Source of the DNA: Fragilaria crotonensis
Lineage: Eukaryota > Bacillariophyta > Fragilariophyceae > Fragilariales > Fragilariaceae
NCBI GenBank assembly: GCA_022925895.1
Contig: JAKSYS010000191.1
Coordinates: 1 to 64,000 of the forward strand
DNA length: 64,000 nucleotides
Direction: 5' to 3'
Shown: piece after piece, positions 44,768 to 55,985 of the stretch
Layout: each line of letters opens with the position of its first letter
Position numbering within the stretch: the stretch's first letter is position 1
Made by a program: the position numbers and the translations under genes
The notes under the pieces: generated by a model
Database searches by the model: none
What the model was told of the DNA's origin: nothing
What the model saw: the letters and a program-made list of their open reading frames with translations, nothing else

Positions 44768-46071
44768 ATGAATCATCGCCAGCCATCGGCGATAGTTGTC
44801 ATAGCCCTAGTAGTGTTTTTAATTCGTTCGGTCATTGCGGATGTGCCTCCTCGCACTCGCGACACACCGGCACGCCCGTACCTCCCGTATCATCATCACA
44901 ACAACAGCTTCAACACTGACACGAGCGAGTGGAACGTATTGGCAAAGCAACGTGTACGAGTGCAGCAGAAGAACTACGGCATAAGTACGAACGATGTTGC
45001 CGATGCCGTTGTTAGTTGCGGTTCCTGTTGTTATGAGATCGTGGCTGCCCGAAGTCCTCTCGATCTGAATTTTTACACGAAAATGATTGATTTGAATGGC
45101 TTTCTCATTGGAAGTTCGAGTGATGTCCGTGACTCGGCACTCTATGAAGCAGCGCTCACCGTTGCGACGATGACGGAAGAGCGCCCAGATTTATTGCAGT
45201 TACTTGTGGACGAGCAGGTCGTAATGGCAGTTATTGGGAAAGACCAAGTGACACGAGACATCCCTGACTATGCCGACTTGGATCCCGAATGGGATGTCTT
45301 TCGAGGACTTGCCGCAACTCAGTCAAGACCAACGACCTCCTGTGCCGAGGAGAATTTGCTGTGTTTGACGGACGATGTGTACCGCGGCGAGAACATTTGC
45401 ATCCACGAAACTGCCCACTCTCTGGCTGGATCGGGGTAAACTTCAGTCCACGATTTATGGATGGCGAGAATTTGGATCAAGTGCTGCGGAAAGTATACAG
45501 TAAGTCAGTCAACGTGGAAGGGCTCTGGTCCAGAACCTATGCAGGTACGAATCATGAAGAACTCTGGGCAGAGGGTGTGCAGTCATATTATGACGTCAAC
45601 TACCTTGGTCCTGTCGGAGGTGATGGGATCCATAATGACATCAACACAAGGGCAAAGCTCCAGAATTACGATCCCAATTTGTATGCTGTGACGAAGAATA
45701 TTTTCGGGACAAGTTCAACAGGAGCAGTTACATGTCCTACTACAACATGCAACTGCACCAAGTTTGTTTGCCCCTCGAAGAAGCCATCGCCGTCTCGAGC
45801 ACCAACCAAGAAGCCATCGCCGTCTCGAGCACCAACGAAAAAACCATCGCCGACTCGAGCACCAACCAAGAAGCCGTCGTTGACTCGAGCACCAACCAAA
45901 AAACCATCGCTGACTCGAGCACCAACCAAGAAGCCATCGCCGTCACGAGCACCAACCAAAAAACCATCGCCGTCACGAGCACCAACCAAAAAACCATCGC
46001 TTACTCGAGCACCAACCAAAAAACCATCGCTGACTCGAGCGCCAACCAAGAAGCCATCGTCCATTGGTTAG
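44768..46071 (+). CDS. Secreted zincin-like metalloprotease with KKPS repeat tail, apparent frameshift
   Basis: The start is taken at MNHRQPSAIVVIALVVFLIRSVIA, a signal peptide; an ATG 30 bases upstream is an alternative. ICIHETAHSLAGSG has the zinc-binding HExxH motif (HETAH). About 45 residues later ELWAEGVQSYYD could give the third ligand, as in gluzincin-like folds. The frame breaks at the GGGG run near 45434-45438; one more G would give a single 434-residue protein. The C-terminus is nine perfect-length KKPSxxRAPT repeats plus a remnant, like the Pro/Lys-rich tails of diatom extracellular proteins. A peptidase role is inferred from the motif only, and the protein would act outside the cell. 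Confidence 0.65.
45778..46068 (+). repeat. 30-bp minisatellite encoding KKPSxxRAPT
   Basis: Nine 30-base units, each AAnAAnCCATCGCCGTCTCG-like followed by AGCACCAACC, plus a partial unit. Two sub-types alternate in pairs (PSR/PTR against LTR), pointing to block duplication of units. The array has no stop in any sense of the coding frame and also creates a long open frame on the opposite strand. Confidence 0.9.
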
Positions 46072-46739
46072 GTGGAATTCGATACCAGGGCTGGTGTCGT
46101 TTTGACATCACCTAGTATTGAACTACATGTTAGGTACTCCGGTATGAGTGTTGTTTCCCGCGTGCTTAAAGTGCAGGTTGCCGTCAGAGTGGCTCCAGAT
46201 TCTGTTGGCTTGTTGCCGCAGTCGCCAGACCGTCGCAGAATGACGATTCTGGCGGATAGAGTTGCCCCTCGTTCGGTTATACGAGTATGTCAATAGGAAA
46301 GCTCCTTGTAGTCTAATTGAAAATGTTTTTGTTTATTCTGCACTCGCTAACAGAGAGTACCTGGTGGCTGGTACCGGTACTAGGATTACGACGTAGTACG
46401 AGTATGGGAGTGTTACTACCGGTAGATTATCGAGTGCATATCATATATTTACTTGATTGTAGCTTTACCGGCAGCGTAGAGTGTCGAGTGGTGGAGTACT
46501 AACGTACTGACTATAGTGTATGAAATTGCATACTGCATACTGTATGCACATTACACATCACACGCCCAGAATGCCTGAAACAGCTCAGAGCACGGGAAAG
46601 TGTAAGGAAAGACCAAATTCTAATACATGCCATTGAGAGTGAATTGTGATCCATCTTGAATCAGTATCGTTTAAGCAGACTCCATCCATTGAAGTGTTTC
46701 TACCATAATCGTTTGCTAGGAGAACAATTTTAGTGCAGT
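46072..46739. other. Intergenic region and MAPR promoter
   Basis: No gene is present. GTAC/CCGGTA-rich sequence lies at 46360-46520. From about 46555 the sequence is paralogous to 42020-42192, so it includes the conserved promoter of the MAPR-type gene, with the shared block TTTAAGCAGACTCCATCCAT. Confidence 0.55.
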
Positions 46740-47370
46740 ATGATATTGGCATCTCGTGTTCGGCAACTAATTGGCGCAATGATTTGCGTTGCAGCGCTGT
46801 CACTTCCACTGGTAGTCGTTGTTGCTGCCGACGAATCAACTCCGGAAAAAATCGAAACATGTGACAATCCTGAACAGATTCCTCTAGTGTCAATCGAAGA
46901 ACTTGAAAAGTAAGTCACTCTGCTCCTCTTGCTGTGAGACTATTCACTTGCGATACAAACTAAAATACAACAGATTCAATGGCAAGGTCAAGGGCGAGAC
47001 GATTTATCTGTCCATCTTTGGCGAAGTTTATGATGTCACCAAGGGTGCTGAGTTTTATGCCGAGGGAGCTGGATATCACGCTTTCGCGGGCAGAGATGCA
47101 GCTGTGCCTTTCATCACGGGCATATTTACGGAGGAGGAGGCTGCGAAATCGACGGACGTTTTGTCAGACGCGGACCTAATGAGCATGAAATCTTGGCTAG
47201 AGTTTTATCAGAAGGAAGAAAGGTACCCATTTGTTGGTAGACTCGTTGGTCGGTATTACGACAGTGAAGGCAAAGAGACCGAGGAAATGCAACGAGTCCT
47301 GACGAGATGGGAGAATTTTCAACCGCCGGAGAAGAAGGAACGCAAAAAGCCAAAAACTGGGAGTGAATAA
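46740..47370 (+). CDS. Cytochrome b5-like heme/steroid-binding protein, MAPR/neudesin type, 2 exons
   Basis: Exons 46740-46909 and 46974-47370 give 188 residues. The N-terminus (MILASRVRQLIGAMICVAALSLPLVVVAA) is a signal peptide or anchor, so the protein enters the secretory pathway. The second exon carries the heme-binding domain: GETIYLSIFGEVYDVTKGAEFYAEGAGYHAFAGRDAAVPFITGIF, which matches the membrane-associated progesterone receptor group rather than true cytochrome b5, since the axial ligand is Tyr (YDV, Y-H-A-F-AGRD) instead of the HPGG histidine. KSWLEFYQKEERYPFVGRL closes the fold, and the tail is basic (KKERKKPKTGSE). Its likely role is heme binding in the ER or secretory pathway. 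Two partial copies lie at 42193 and 55783. Confidence 0.85.
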
Positions 47371-47386
47371 CTACGTTATAGAGGAC

Positions 47387-47499
47387 TTAGATTGGCATGT
47401 CGAGAACTGCACCCAGTGGCCGTTCTGTCGCGCTCGTTCCATCGTCTAGGTTTCCTATGCTTCCTGTGACCGTTATCTTTATCGCGTTTTGTTCAATGC
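47387..47499 (-). pseudogene. Fragment of the HAD phosphatase gene, 3' end only
   Basis: Read on the reverse strand, this segment matches the last about 37 codons of the HAD gene at 57167-55986 (ITVTG.., GTSATERALDAVLDMAI there; here the equivalent with substitutions and the same final ..MPI stop). Nothing of the rest of the HAD gene remains next to it. It lies just beyond the MAPR stop, exactly as the intact HAD 3' end lies beside the MAPR fragment at 55783-55930. Confidence 0.85.
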
Positions 47500-47843
47500 A
47501 AGTCTCATGTCAATTGATTTAAGTAGAGGATGGATGATCTCATGTGGCGAACATGATGAATAGAGCAGTGAACTCAGGCTGCCCTGGCTCATGGGTTGTC
47601 GTCATATCAGGCTCTCCATTAATTTGAAATGTTCGATGCAGTGAGGGATCTGTGAATGAGAGCAAATCATAGTGGGTGAGTGCACAAAGTGCAAATGGTA
47701 CGTCACAACAAAAGCATACATACGTACCTACTATAGGACCCGGGACATCCAGCCAGCTATGCTCGGGACTGGCACGTAGAAATTTCTGGTGGTAGCTCGG
47801 GCACCCTCTCGGTGCTGAGCACTGTGTGCGTTGCCTAGTGCAG
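47500..47843. other. Intergenic spacer
   Basis: I see no gene or repeat boundary. Sequence around 47775-47805 (GAAATTTCTGGTGGTAGCTC) resembles 48325-48345 on the other side of the next element. Confidence 0.4.
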
Positions 47844-48297
47844 AGGCCTCCTAAAGTGGCATTTCAGCAAAATGTGCCACCAAATGCCACTTTTAATATT
47901 GACGAGATGCCACTTTTAACGTTTTTTGTCGTGTAGAGTTGGAGCAGGTTGGCATTGTCCAAATGTCCTGTGGTATGTGATGTGTAGAACCCCCCGTAGG
48001 GTTTGCATGTTTGTTAAATCTTTCATTTTCAATTAAAAAAACTAAAATTGAGTTGGCTCTGGAATCCTCTTGGCGTCATCTATTCATACATTCATACACG
48101 TAATTTCACTCGGCATCGATGCTCTAAGCGTGCATCTCTTGGGATTCCGTGGCGCACCCGTGGTCGTTTACTGACATCCTACGTGATTTTTGTACCATAT
48201 CACTGAATGCCACCTAATGCCACTTTTAGTGGTAGAAATATGCCACTTTTAGCTTAAAAGTGGCATCGGGTGGCATATGCCACTTTTTAGGAGGCCT
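47844..48297. mobile_element. 454-bp inverted-repeat element with TGCCACTTTTA motifs
   Basis: The left end AGGCCTCCTAAAGTGGCAT and the right end ATGCCACTTTTTAGGAGGCCT are near-perfect inverted repeats, and similarity continues about 50 bases inward. Both arms repeat the motif TGCCACTTTTA (at least six copies or near copies), which may be a subterminal protein-binding motif. The centre (47950-48180) is unrelated and AT-rich. No protein is encoded. Target duplication is unclear. It is probably a non-autonomous DNA element. Confidence 0.75.
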
Positions 48298-48965
48298 ACT
48301 AGTGGTACATAGACGCGCGGAAAGATTTCTGGAGCTAGCATATGCACTCTCCTGTGAGCATCTAATTTCACACGTGAGGGTTCATCTTCTCGTCTCAAAA
48401 ATGCAACTTTTATATAATCTGGTATAAAACATATGATTTATCAAAGCTATTGCACAATTCCTCGTCAATTCAATCCTTCTCGGGTGTTACCGCTGCCGCT
48501 CACATCAGCACCACCAAGGGCAACTGGTAGCTACTAGATCAGAGGGGGACACCACTTGCTGTTCCTGTGCCCTTCAAGGGCCATCTGCTTCTGCCTGAGT
48601 GTTTGGACATCGGAAAAATGTCATTTCGGCTTCGTCCTTGATAAGGTGGCTCTCCAGCTATTCCATGATCTGGTAGGTCCTCAGCCAGTTGACATGATGA
48701 GGCAAGGGAGAAATTACTAAGATGGTACTATGATGCACAATTTTGGTAAAAAAATGCTTGCTCTAAAGATGCATGATGATTTTCAGAAGAAGGGAGTATG
48801 GCTCATCATTGAAGGAGAACAATGGTTTAGTATACTCCTCCACACCACTGAAATTGTCATCAGCACTGGATGGACCACTCAGCAATCTAAAAAGAAAAAC
48901 GGTATACGACCCATCCCTTGTTCCCGGAATCAATTTATATGACATACCTGTTTCAAAACACAGGT
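48298..48965. other. Intergenic region
   Basis: No gene is supported. Short overlapping frames at 48730-48967 lack motifs. Confidence 0.4.
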
Positions 48966-50176
48966 AGTACAAGCATAAGCACAGTAGTGGACTGAAAAAA
49001 AATAAGTCGTACCGTAAAATCGTCGGGGGAAGCTCAGACTCTACCAAACGATGCAGCATGGTACGATGCATCTTCTGGGGTAAGTAGGTTGACGGAGGAC
49101 AGATATTACGGGACTTACGTTTAGTCGAATGAAATATTTCTCAATATAATTTTAAGCACAGTAGTGGCACACCCTTGCTTCGCTCGTGTTATTTCAGCAA
49201 TTTGAGTTTTGAAAAGAATTCAAGCCACCTCTATCATGGCAAATGGAGACATTAAGGCTGTTGCAATTGAGTCCTAATGCTTCAAACAACTTCACAATAT
49301 GTTGATCTAAAGGCTTTCACATTTAAACTTCATCTACAAGTGGAATGTATGTTTTCCAATCATGACTGAGTGACAAGACTTTCACGGCAACACTCTTCTC
49401 GGCTTTCGTTTCTTGACAATGACTCTCAAACAACTCGGCATTCACCCGATGGAATATGTCAAACTTCTTCATCCAGTTTAACCTTGCTATTCAGCACATG
49501 TTCTTTGCGCCGCTCCTGGTTCGCCCATTGCAATCATTCCTTGAGCTCGTTACTTCATCTCATGCGCCGTCTAAGAATGCTCCACAAGGATCTGTTCTTG
49601 TTGCTTTTGCAATTGCTGCTCCAATTATATCCGATTGCGATTCCCAAATGCCGCCAGAGCCGTGTTGTGTTCCAATCTTTGTGGTTGCTTCCTGCCGACG
49701 CTATCGTTTCATTAGTTCCCGATGATAAGTCTCCCACTTTAACACGACGACCACTTCGCGCTTGAATGCACGCTCAATTCCTCTTGTGACGCTACAGTCG
49801 CTTCATGCAAATCTATTCTGAGCTCGGACTTGAATAGAAGGCGCTCTTCGTCGTTGAATGATGACATTTCATTATTGTTGTTTTGCAGAGCCTTTTGCAT
49901 CTTTGGCGTCCTCAATCTTTGAGCAATTGTTTTCAAAATCCTCTGCGACAAAACTCTGAAAAAGTCCCCAACTTGAAGTCTTCGTATCTTTCGCATCGCA
50001 ATTGCGACCTACAAACAAGCCACTGGACTTCCATACCAATTTCTGTCATGGTTAATATTGATAGAAGCCAAAATAGAAGTATTAGTGCATGAATACATTC
50101 ATAATGGATGAAATAGCTAACTGTGCCACTACTCTTTGAAAAACGACCGTGCCACTACTGTGCTTATGCTTGTACT
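48966..50176. mobile_element. 1.2 kb element with 25-bp inverted ends
   Basis: AGTACAAGCATAAGCACAGT and the next AGTGG at 48966-48990 are matched perfectly by the complement at 50152-50176. A second copy of part of this end, TAAGCACAGTAGTGGCAC, lies at 49153-49170 and matches the right end further inward, so the insert may really start there, or one element may sit within another. Internal frames (49370-49765 forward; 49996-49739 reverse, MRKIRRLQVGDFFRVLSQRI) are short and unrecognised. No transposase is identified. Confidence 0.65.
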
Positions 50177-51026
50177 GTACTGTCCTTTGATTTGAGAATG
50201 GTGTTTGTATGAACACCTGCAACAATGTCATAGTTGATAGACATCATAGTAGCAGAGGAACGACAACAACATCTGGCTGCTCCTTACACCAAGATTCTCC
50301 TAGCTGCTGCTGACTGCAGCACCAAATTATTGTTAGAGCACGTCATGCAGCTCATTGTAATCCAAAATTCACAGCGTCATGAATACATTACTCCTAGCAA
50401 ACTCAACTAGTATCAATAAAGTTGCAATTAAATGCCATTCACACATGGTAGATGGAAAATAAATGGTCTCAAATGTAAATTGCTTACTTACTCTGTAACT
50501 GATCAATTTGAGTCAATGAGGTGATGTGATATCTGCCTGTTCATTGTTTTGCTAACCCACCTGCCATACCCTGCAACTCCAGGCCTGTGCTACTAGTGAA
50601 CCATCCAAGAGCATTTAGACTTTAGACTCCTAGTATCCTAACATCATAGCTACTACAGTACTGCGTTCTTAGAACAACTACGACTGTAGAGTTGGAACTG
50701 GCATATACAGTACCAGTACTACTAGCGCAACCAGTATACCCACTTACAGTCGCAATTTGGAGACTGGCACAGGAGCCGTAAAGGGAACCCCAAGCAAACC
50801 CAATCTAAGAGTCATCAGTACAGTAGCACTTCCCACTTCCCACTTCCCATATCGACTGTTGTGTACCAGTAGCAGTAGGCTGAGGCACCGTCAGGGGAAT
50901 CCAGAATTAATTCCTAGTAGTATCGCAAATGTCTTGCTCCTACTCGTATATCACTCGAGTACCAGGTGTCCTGAAAGCTTATGACACTCAACACAACATT
51001 TCAGAAATTAGAAAAGGTCATCATTA
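50177..51026. other. Intergenic region, partly GTAC-rich
   Basis: No gene is present. GTAC-type sequence occurs at 50650-50730. The region ends in TA at 51025-51026, the presumed target site of the next element. Confidence 0.4.
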
Positions 51027-52222
51027 GGGGAGATCCGGGTAGAGTCGTGTTTCCACTAACGTTTCTGCTATTTCAGCTCAGAACCGGTTATGAGTCACAA
51101 TAGCGGATCTGAAAAAGGGAATCTTGTTTCGCAATTTCCGATAAACGTCGATCCTCGGGGCTTTAGTGGAAGTTTGAAGCTGCTTCATTCCACTACGTTT
51201 TCTGTTATCAAGACTCCGTTACACGTGTCAAAGTTTTGCTTTCTAAGTTCCACGCTGCACTACATTTATGTAGGCCAAAGCAGGACGTCGTATTAGAAGA
51301 CAAAGCTGACAACATAAGCGTTCGAATTAGTCGGCACCAACCGGAAAACGACGACATCCCTCTCACGCCATGACGTCGATTGCAAAATCGGTGCTGTGTC
51401 ATCTTCATCTCAGACTTCTCATCTTTCCTAAACTAATGTGGACATTGCGGATTCAACGGTACAAACGACAGTGCTCAAAATTTTGAATCCGCTGAGATTC
51501 GAGCAACAACACTACTTGACAACTGGACCTAGTGCGGAATCTCTCGTAACATTTCTGGAGGAATCCTTGTGCTGGAATTTATTCGAAACTAGTGGGTACC
51601 TCCCAATTGGTCGGACTTTTGGAATACGTGTACGGTATGGGTTGTGCACGGTTGTGTGTACTGTTTGTACAGTTCAGTACTATACGCAAGTAGTGCAGTA
51701 CCCCAGAGTGGTCATACTCCGTAACAGACGCACGCACTGACGCAACTACGTGTACTCCAGTATGCATGTATGACATATATCATACTCCCGAGTATGAGAC
51801 AGTATTCATTTGATCCAGTACCCCAGAGTGGTCATACTCCGTAACAGACGGACGCACGCACGCACACACGCACACAATTAATTTATAATATTTCGAAATA
51901 TCGAGCCTTGGTTTGGCGCGCTCAGAGCAAAAAAAACGATGTCGTCGCTCTCCGACCACAACGACGATTGCCATACAGATAAATGTATCCCCTAAAGCAC
52001 TGACTAATGTTGAAACTAAAGACTAATATTGATACGGAAAATCTATCGATAGAAACGACAGCGCTTAGCAATCCGAATTTGCTGAGAACAACCCACCAAC
52101 AGGCATTCGATGAAAAAGCAACTCACAACGGAATCTTATGTGACGTTCTGGAGGAATCCCCTTGTCCAGGAATTTAGTAGAAATTTCACTTGCCCCACGT
52201 CAACCCGGATCTTATAACCCAC

Positions 52223-53187
52223 GGGTTTTGTCAGATGCTATCTGACAACACAGAAACCACCTATACAGTGCACTGTAGTAGAGTAGCCTACTATCTTTGA
52301 AGGTACGGGAACGCACGTCTACATATGCATATCATCCACCGCTTGCTCATGTTTCTGAGTAATCTAGTACTAGTACCAGGTACATGTAGACTGAAGTATG
52401 ATACGTATGCATACCTGACACAGGCTTGATACTGCCCTATACACGCAATACTTAAATGCTGCAAGATTTTACCATTTGTAGATCGTCGCCATAGTTTGGC
52501 CAATTAAATACTCAGAGTACATTTCAGGAAGGACATCGGCAGTTTTCCTTCAAGTACCGTAATTTACTTAGGGATTCCGAAATCAAAAGGCAGTACTCCA
52601 AAGTACTCCACATTGATTCATTGTATTTATTTGGCCAATCAAATATCAATCTGAACCTGAAAGGCAGAATATCATTTTTAATTAGATCGATTTGCTAAAT
52701 CAAATATATGCTATCATAGTACAAAAGGCATTATATTAGAATAACGAATAATATCAAATTCAGATACATACACACTGAATCTATTAAGTAAGCAATTTGA
52801 TTCGACCAAATGGGTTGTCCGAAACAAGAAGGCAGTGCATCATTCTTACTTACATTGATTTGGCCAATCGTATGATCTTCTGGAACAAAAGTCATTAAAT
52901 CAATTATTATAGTTTGATGGGCAATTGCAATACTTAAAGACTGGCTTCTTAAGTATCCAACCGATTAGCCCGCTCGGGCAATTTTCTTACCGTAAACAGA
53001 AGTTGTCATACAAAATCTGACAAACCGGTAAAGATCAGAGATCCGCAGCAACACTCCTGTACCTGGTCATACATTATCTACAGAGGTACAAGAACCATGA
53101 TCAACTGGATCCCAAGGTTTTGTCAGAATTCATCTGACAACCATCTGACAGACCGCTAGAAAACCCCGCATGCTATCTGACAAACCC
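52223..53187. mobile_element. 965-bp inverted-repeat element, copy 1 of a tandem pair
   Basis: It begins GGGTTTTGTCAGAT and ends ATCTGACAAACCC, a terminal inverted repeat of about 13 bases; further TGTCAGAT/ATCTGACA copies lie just inside both ends. The interior is AT-rich, with repeated TTTGGCCAATC and AAAAGGCA motifs and no coding frame beyond 70 codons. LTR identity was considered, since TGTCAGAT..ATCTGACA also looks LTR-like, but the match extends outside those bases, which favours a DNA element. Confidence 0.7.
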
Positions 53188-53206
53188 TGGGGATCTTATA
53201 ACCCAC

Positions 53207-54171
53207 GGGTTTTGTCAGATGCTATCTGACAACACAGAAACCACCTATACAGTGCACTGTAGTAGAGTAGCCTACTATCTTTGAAGGTACGGGAACGCAC
53301 GTCTACATATGCATATCATCCACCGCTTGCTCATGTTTCTGAGTAATCTAGTACTAGTACCAGGTACATGTAGACTGAAGTATGATACGTATGCATACCT
53401 GACACAGGCTTGATACTGCCCTATACACGCAATACTTAAATGCTGCAAGATTTTACCATTTGTAGATCGTCGCCATAGTTTGGCCAATTAAATACTCAGA
53501 GTACATTTCAGGAAGGACATCGGCAGTTTTCCTTCAAGTACCGGTAATTTACTTAGGGATTCGAAATCAAAAGGCAGTACTCCAAAGTACTCCACATTGA
53601 TTCATTGTATTTATTTGGCCAATCAAATATCAATCTGAACCTGAAAGGCAGAATATCATTTTTAATTAGATCGATTTGCTAAATCAAATATATGCTATCA
53701 TAGTACAAAAGGCATTATATTAGAATAACGAATAATATCAAATTCAGATACATACACACTGAATCTATTAAGTAAGCAATTTGATTCGACCAAATGGGTT
53801 GTCCGAAACAAGAAGGCAGTGCATCATTCTTACTTACATTGATTTGGCCAATCGTATGATCTTCTGGAACAAAAGTCATTAAATCAATTATTATAGTTTG
53901 ATGGGCAATTGCAATACTTAAAGACTGGCTTCTTAAGTATCCAACCGATTAGCCCGCTCGGGCAATTTTCTTACCGTAAACAGAAGTTGTCATACAAAAT
54001 CTGACAAACCGGTAAAGATCAGAGATCCGCAGCAACACTCCTGTACCTGGTCATACATTATCTACAGAGGTACAAGAACCATGATCAACTGGATCCCAAG
54101 GTTTTGTCAGAATTCATCTGACAACCATCTGACAGACCGCTAGAAAACCCCGCATGCTATCTGACAAACCC
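53207..54171. mobile_element. 965-bp inverted-repeat element, copy 2 of a tandem pair
   Basis: The copy is offset from the first by exactly 984 bases. Only two differences were noticed, each a one-base indel in a run (ACCGT against ACCGGT, TTCCG against TTCG), and they cancel. The 19-base linker between copies joins the right flank of one to the left flank of the other at GGATCT. Confidence 0.9.
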
Positions 54172-54262
54172 TGGGGATCTCTAATTCCGGATTTTCCCTT
54201 CCACTGTGTGTCCCTTATGACAACGGAAACATAGTGGAATCACGACTGCACCCGGATCTCCC

Positions 54263-54598
54263 TATTGTGTCCGAGACCAAGACTCCGAGTAGGAACGTAA
54301 AAGATCTGACAAGACTGGATGTTCTCAATGTTCATCCTGCCAGCCAAGGAAACAAGCCACTTGATTTCAAATTTCAACACGACAGACATACATCGATAAA
54401 TGTCACAAAAATATACCCTACGGTTGTACATACTCGAGTACAGAGTACCGAGTTGTAGTATGGTACTGTAGTACAGTACGTACCAGTAGGATGTTATGAA
54501 TTATGAATCTCTCAGGGCTTTTTTCGAATTCAGTATACACTTCACACCTTCACACTTCGTCCAATGGACGAACTCGCCGCGGTGATCACAAGACGACA
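54263..54598. other. Intergenic spacer
   Basis: No gene is called. A small GTAC-rich run lies at 54430-54490, just before the tail-anchored protein gene. Confidence 0.4.
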
Positions 54599-55392
54599 AT
54601 GTTGGCAGGTTCCAGGGCTGTTCGATGGCTCAGCACAAGCAAGCAAAGTACTATAGCTCCATTTGAAGCGCAATTGACGTCAGCGACGCAACGACACCGT
54701 GAGGCTCGAAGAAAGCGACAAGAACAGCAGCATCAAGCGCCAACCGAGGCTGACGATGGTAAGTCGTGTTGTGGTCGATTAAATGCATGTACTGGAGTAT
54801 CCCACCAGATCGTATCCATGGTAAGAATGAGGGAGATCTATTTGTCGAGAATAAACTAACCCAATTATTGAAAATGGCTGTTCGCAGATGCTCAACCTAT
54901 CAAGCCTGCCTTTGGTGGTCGGCTCCCGTTGGATGGGGTAGGCGGCGTTTCGCAGGCTCACTCAGAATCGGCAACCGTCCAGTACCGAAGGAGCAAACGA
55001 GCTGCGGATGAGGAATCACGACGAGGTAGCGCATTGGTACGTGGTCAGTTTGCTTTGTTTGTGGTCAATCACCATGGAGTGTTCACTGATTTTTCTTTGG
55101 CACAATCCACTGGTAGTCCTTATCGAGCACGACAAATCAGCATCGGCATCAAAGGCAGCCACGGACAAGAGAGTCATCGACCCACAAGGTCAACCCATCT
55201 GGTTCAATACTTCCTACGGATACTGCTGCAAATCAAGAGGATGAGTTGCGATCAAACAACTCTCGCATCAATGACGGAGCACCGATACAAACCAAGCCGA
55301 CCGACCAATTCACTCGTACAGCCGTGCGAACTCTCTCTCTTTTTGTGGCCGTCGCCACTGCTGCAGCATTTGGTAGTGGTCTTTTGCCGTAA
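54599..55392 (+). CDS. Predicted mitochondrial tail-anchored protein, 3 exons
   Basis: Exons 54599-54758, 54888-55036 and 55117-55392 join in a single frame to 194 residues, using GTAAGT and GTACGT donors and CGCAG and GGTAG acceptors. The N-terminus MLAGSRAVRWLSTSKQS is basic, hydroxylated and free of acids, as in mitochondrial presequences. A charged region (ATQRHREARRKRQEQQ) follows, then a polar middle, and near the C-terminus TLSLFVAVATAAAFGSGLLP forms one hydrophobic helix directly before the stop. The phase match of both introns supports the model. I recognise no family. An inner- or outer-membrane role in the mitochondrion is inference. Confidence 0.6.
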
Positions 55393-55782
55393 CAAGTCAT
55401 GCATATGAAGGACCATAGATTCCGAGAAAAAACCTCCGCGACCCAGAGTGCGACATTGTTCATTGAGTGCAAAATCATTGTGGGTGTTGTTCCAATTCAT
55501 GGGCTCCATCCTCCATCACACGGAGGGAAACCACTTACACGAAAAGGATGACTGCATTTTCCAAGACAAGTTACCCAGTTTATGAGAATGTTAAGGTGGG
55601 ACAGTCAGCTCGACTTCCGTTAGTTAAGTTCAATAATGTGTTGTCTATGCAAACAATCTCAGTCGTTCACCCAGTCCCGTCTTTTTGCATGAAAGCTGGA
55701 GAAAGCAGACTATCAGTAGCTGTGCGAACTTAGATCGCCGTTGTGTTGAATGGATTACACGAAACATGTGGTAATCATGAAA
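55393..55782. other. Intergenic spacer up to a duplication breakpoint
   Basis: No gene or repeat boundary is seen. The paralogous block shared with the MAPR locus begins at about 55783. Confidence 0.4.
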
Positions 55783-55930
55783 AGAATCTTGGCTAGAGTT
55801 TTATCAGAAGGAAGAAAGGTACCCATTTGTTGGTAGACGTATTGGTCTCTACTACGACAGTGAAGGCAAACAGACCGAGGAAATGCAACGAGTCCTGACA
55901 AGATGGGAGAATTATCAACCGCCAGAATAG
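55783..55930 (+). pseudogene. Fragment of the MAPR-type gene, 3' end only
   Basis: It matches the last part of exon 2 of the intact gene: SWLEFYQKEERYPFVGR, then YYDSEGK, TEEMQRVLTRWEN and QPPE, with a stop before the basic tail. The signal peptide, intron and heme-binding core are absent. Paralogy goes on into the 3' flank and the neighbouring HAD gene end. Confidence 0.9.
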
Positions 55931-55985
55931 AAGGGAACGCTTAAAGCCAAAAACTGGGAGTCAATAGCAGTACTTTATAAAGGCA

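Larger units (their letters stand above)
51027..54262. mobile_element. 3.2 kb inverted-repeat element containing nested repeats
   Basis: The left end GGGGAGATCCGGGT then AGTCGTGTTTCCACTA is mirrored at the right end (TAGTGGAATCACGACTGCA, CCCGGATCTCCC) over about 45 bases with a few mismatches. TA flanks both ends. Inside are two related segments, about 51455-51600 and 52050-52195 (both with GAAACGACAG or ACAAACGACAG, then TTCTGGAGGAATCC), and a GTAC-rich run. It also holds a duplicated 35-base segment (51696-51730 and 51816-51850) and the 984-bp tandem pair. No transposase is visible, so it is non-autonomous. Confidence 0.65.

Noticed and set aside
45666-46064. Reverse-strand gene with FLVGARxxDG repeats
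   Set aside because: It is the shadow of the 30-base coding repeat on the other strand and has no start context or domain.
52223-54171. Pair of LTRs
   Set aside because: The copies are in tandem with only 19 bases between them, and the inverted match GGGTTTT/AAACCC extends outside the TG..CA edges. No internal coding region or primer site exists.
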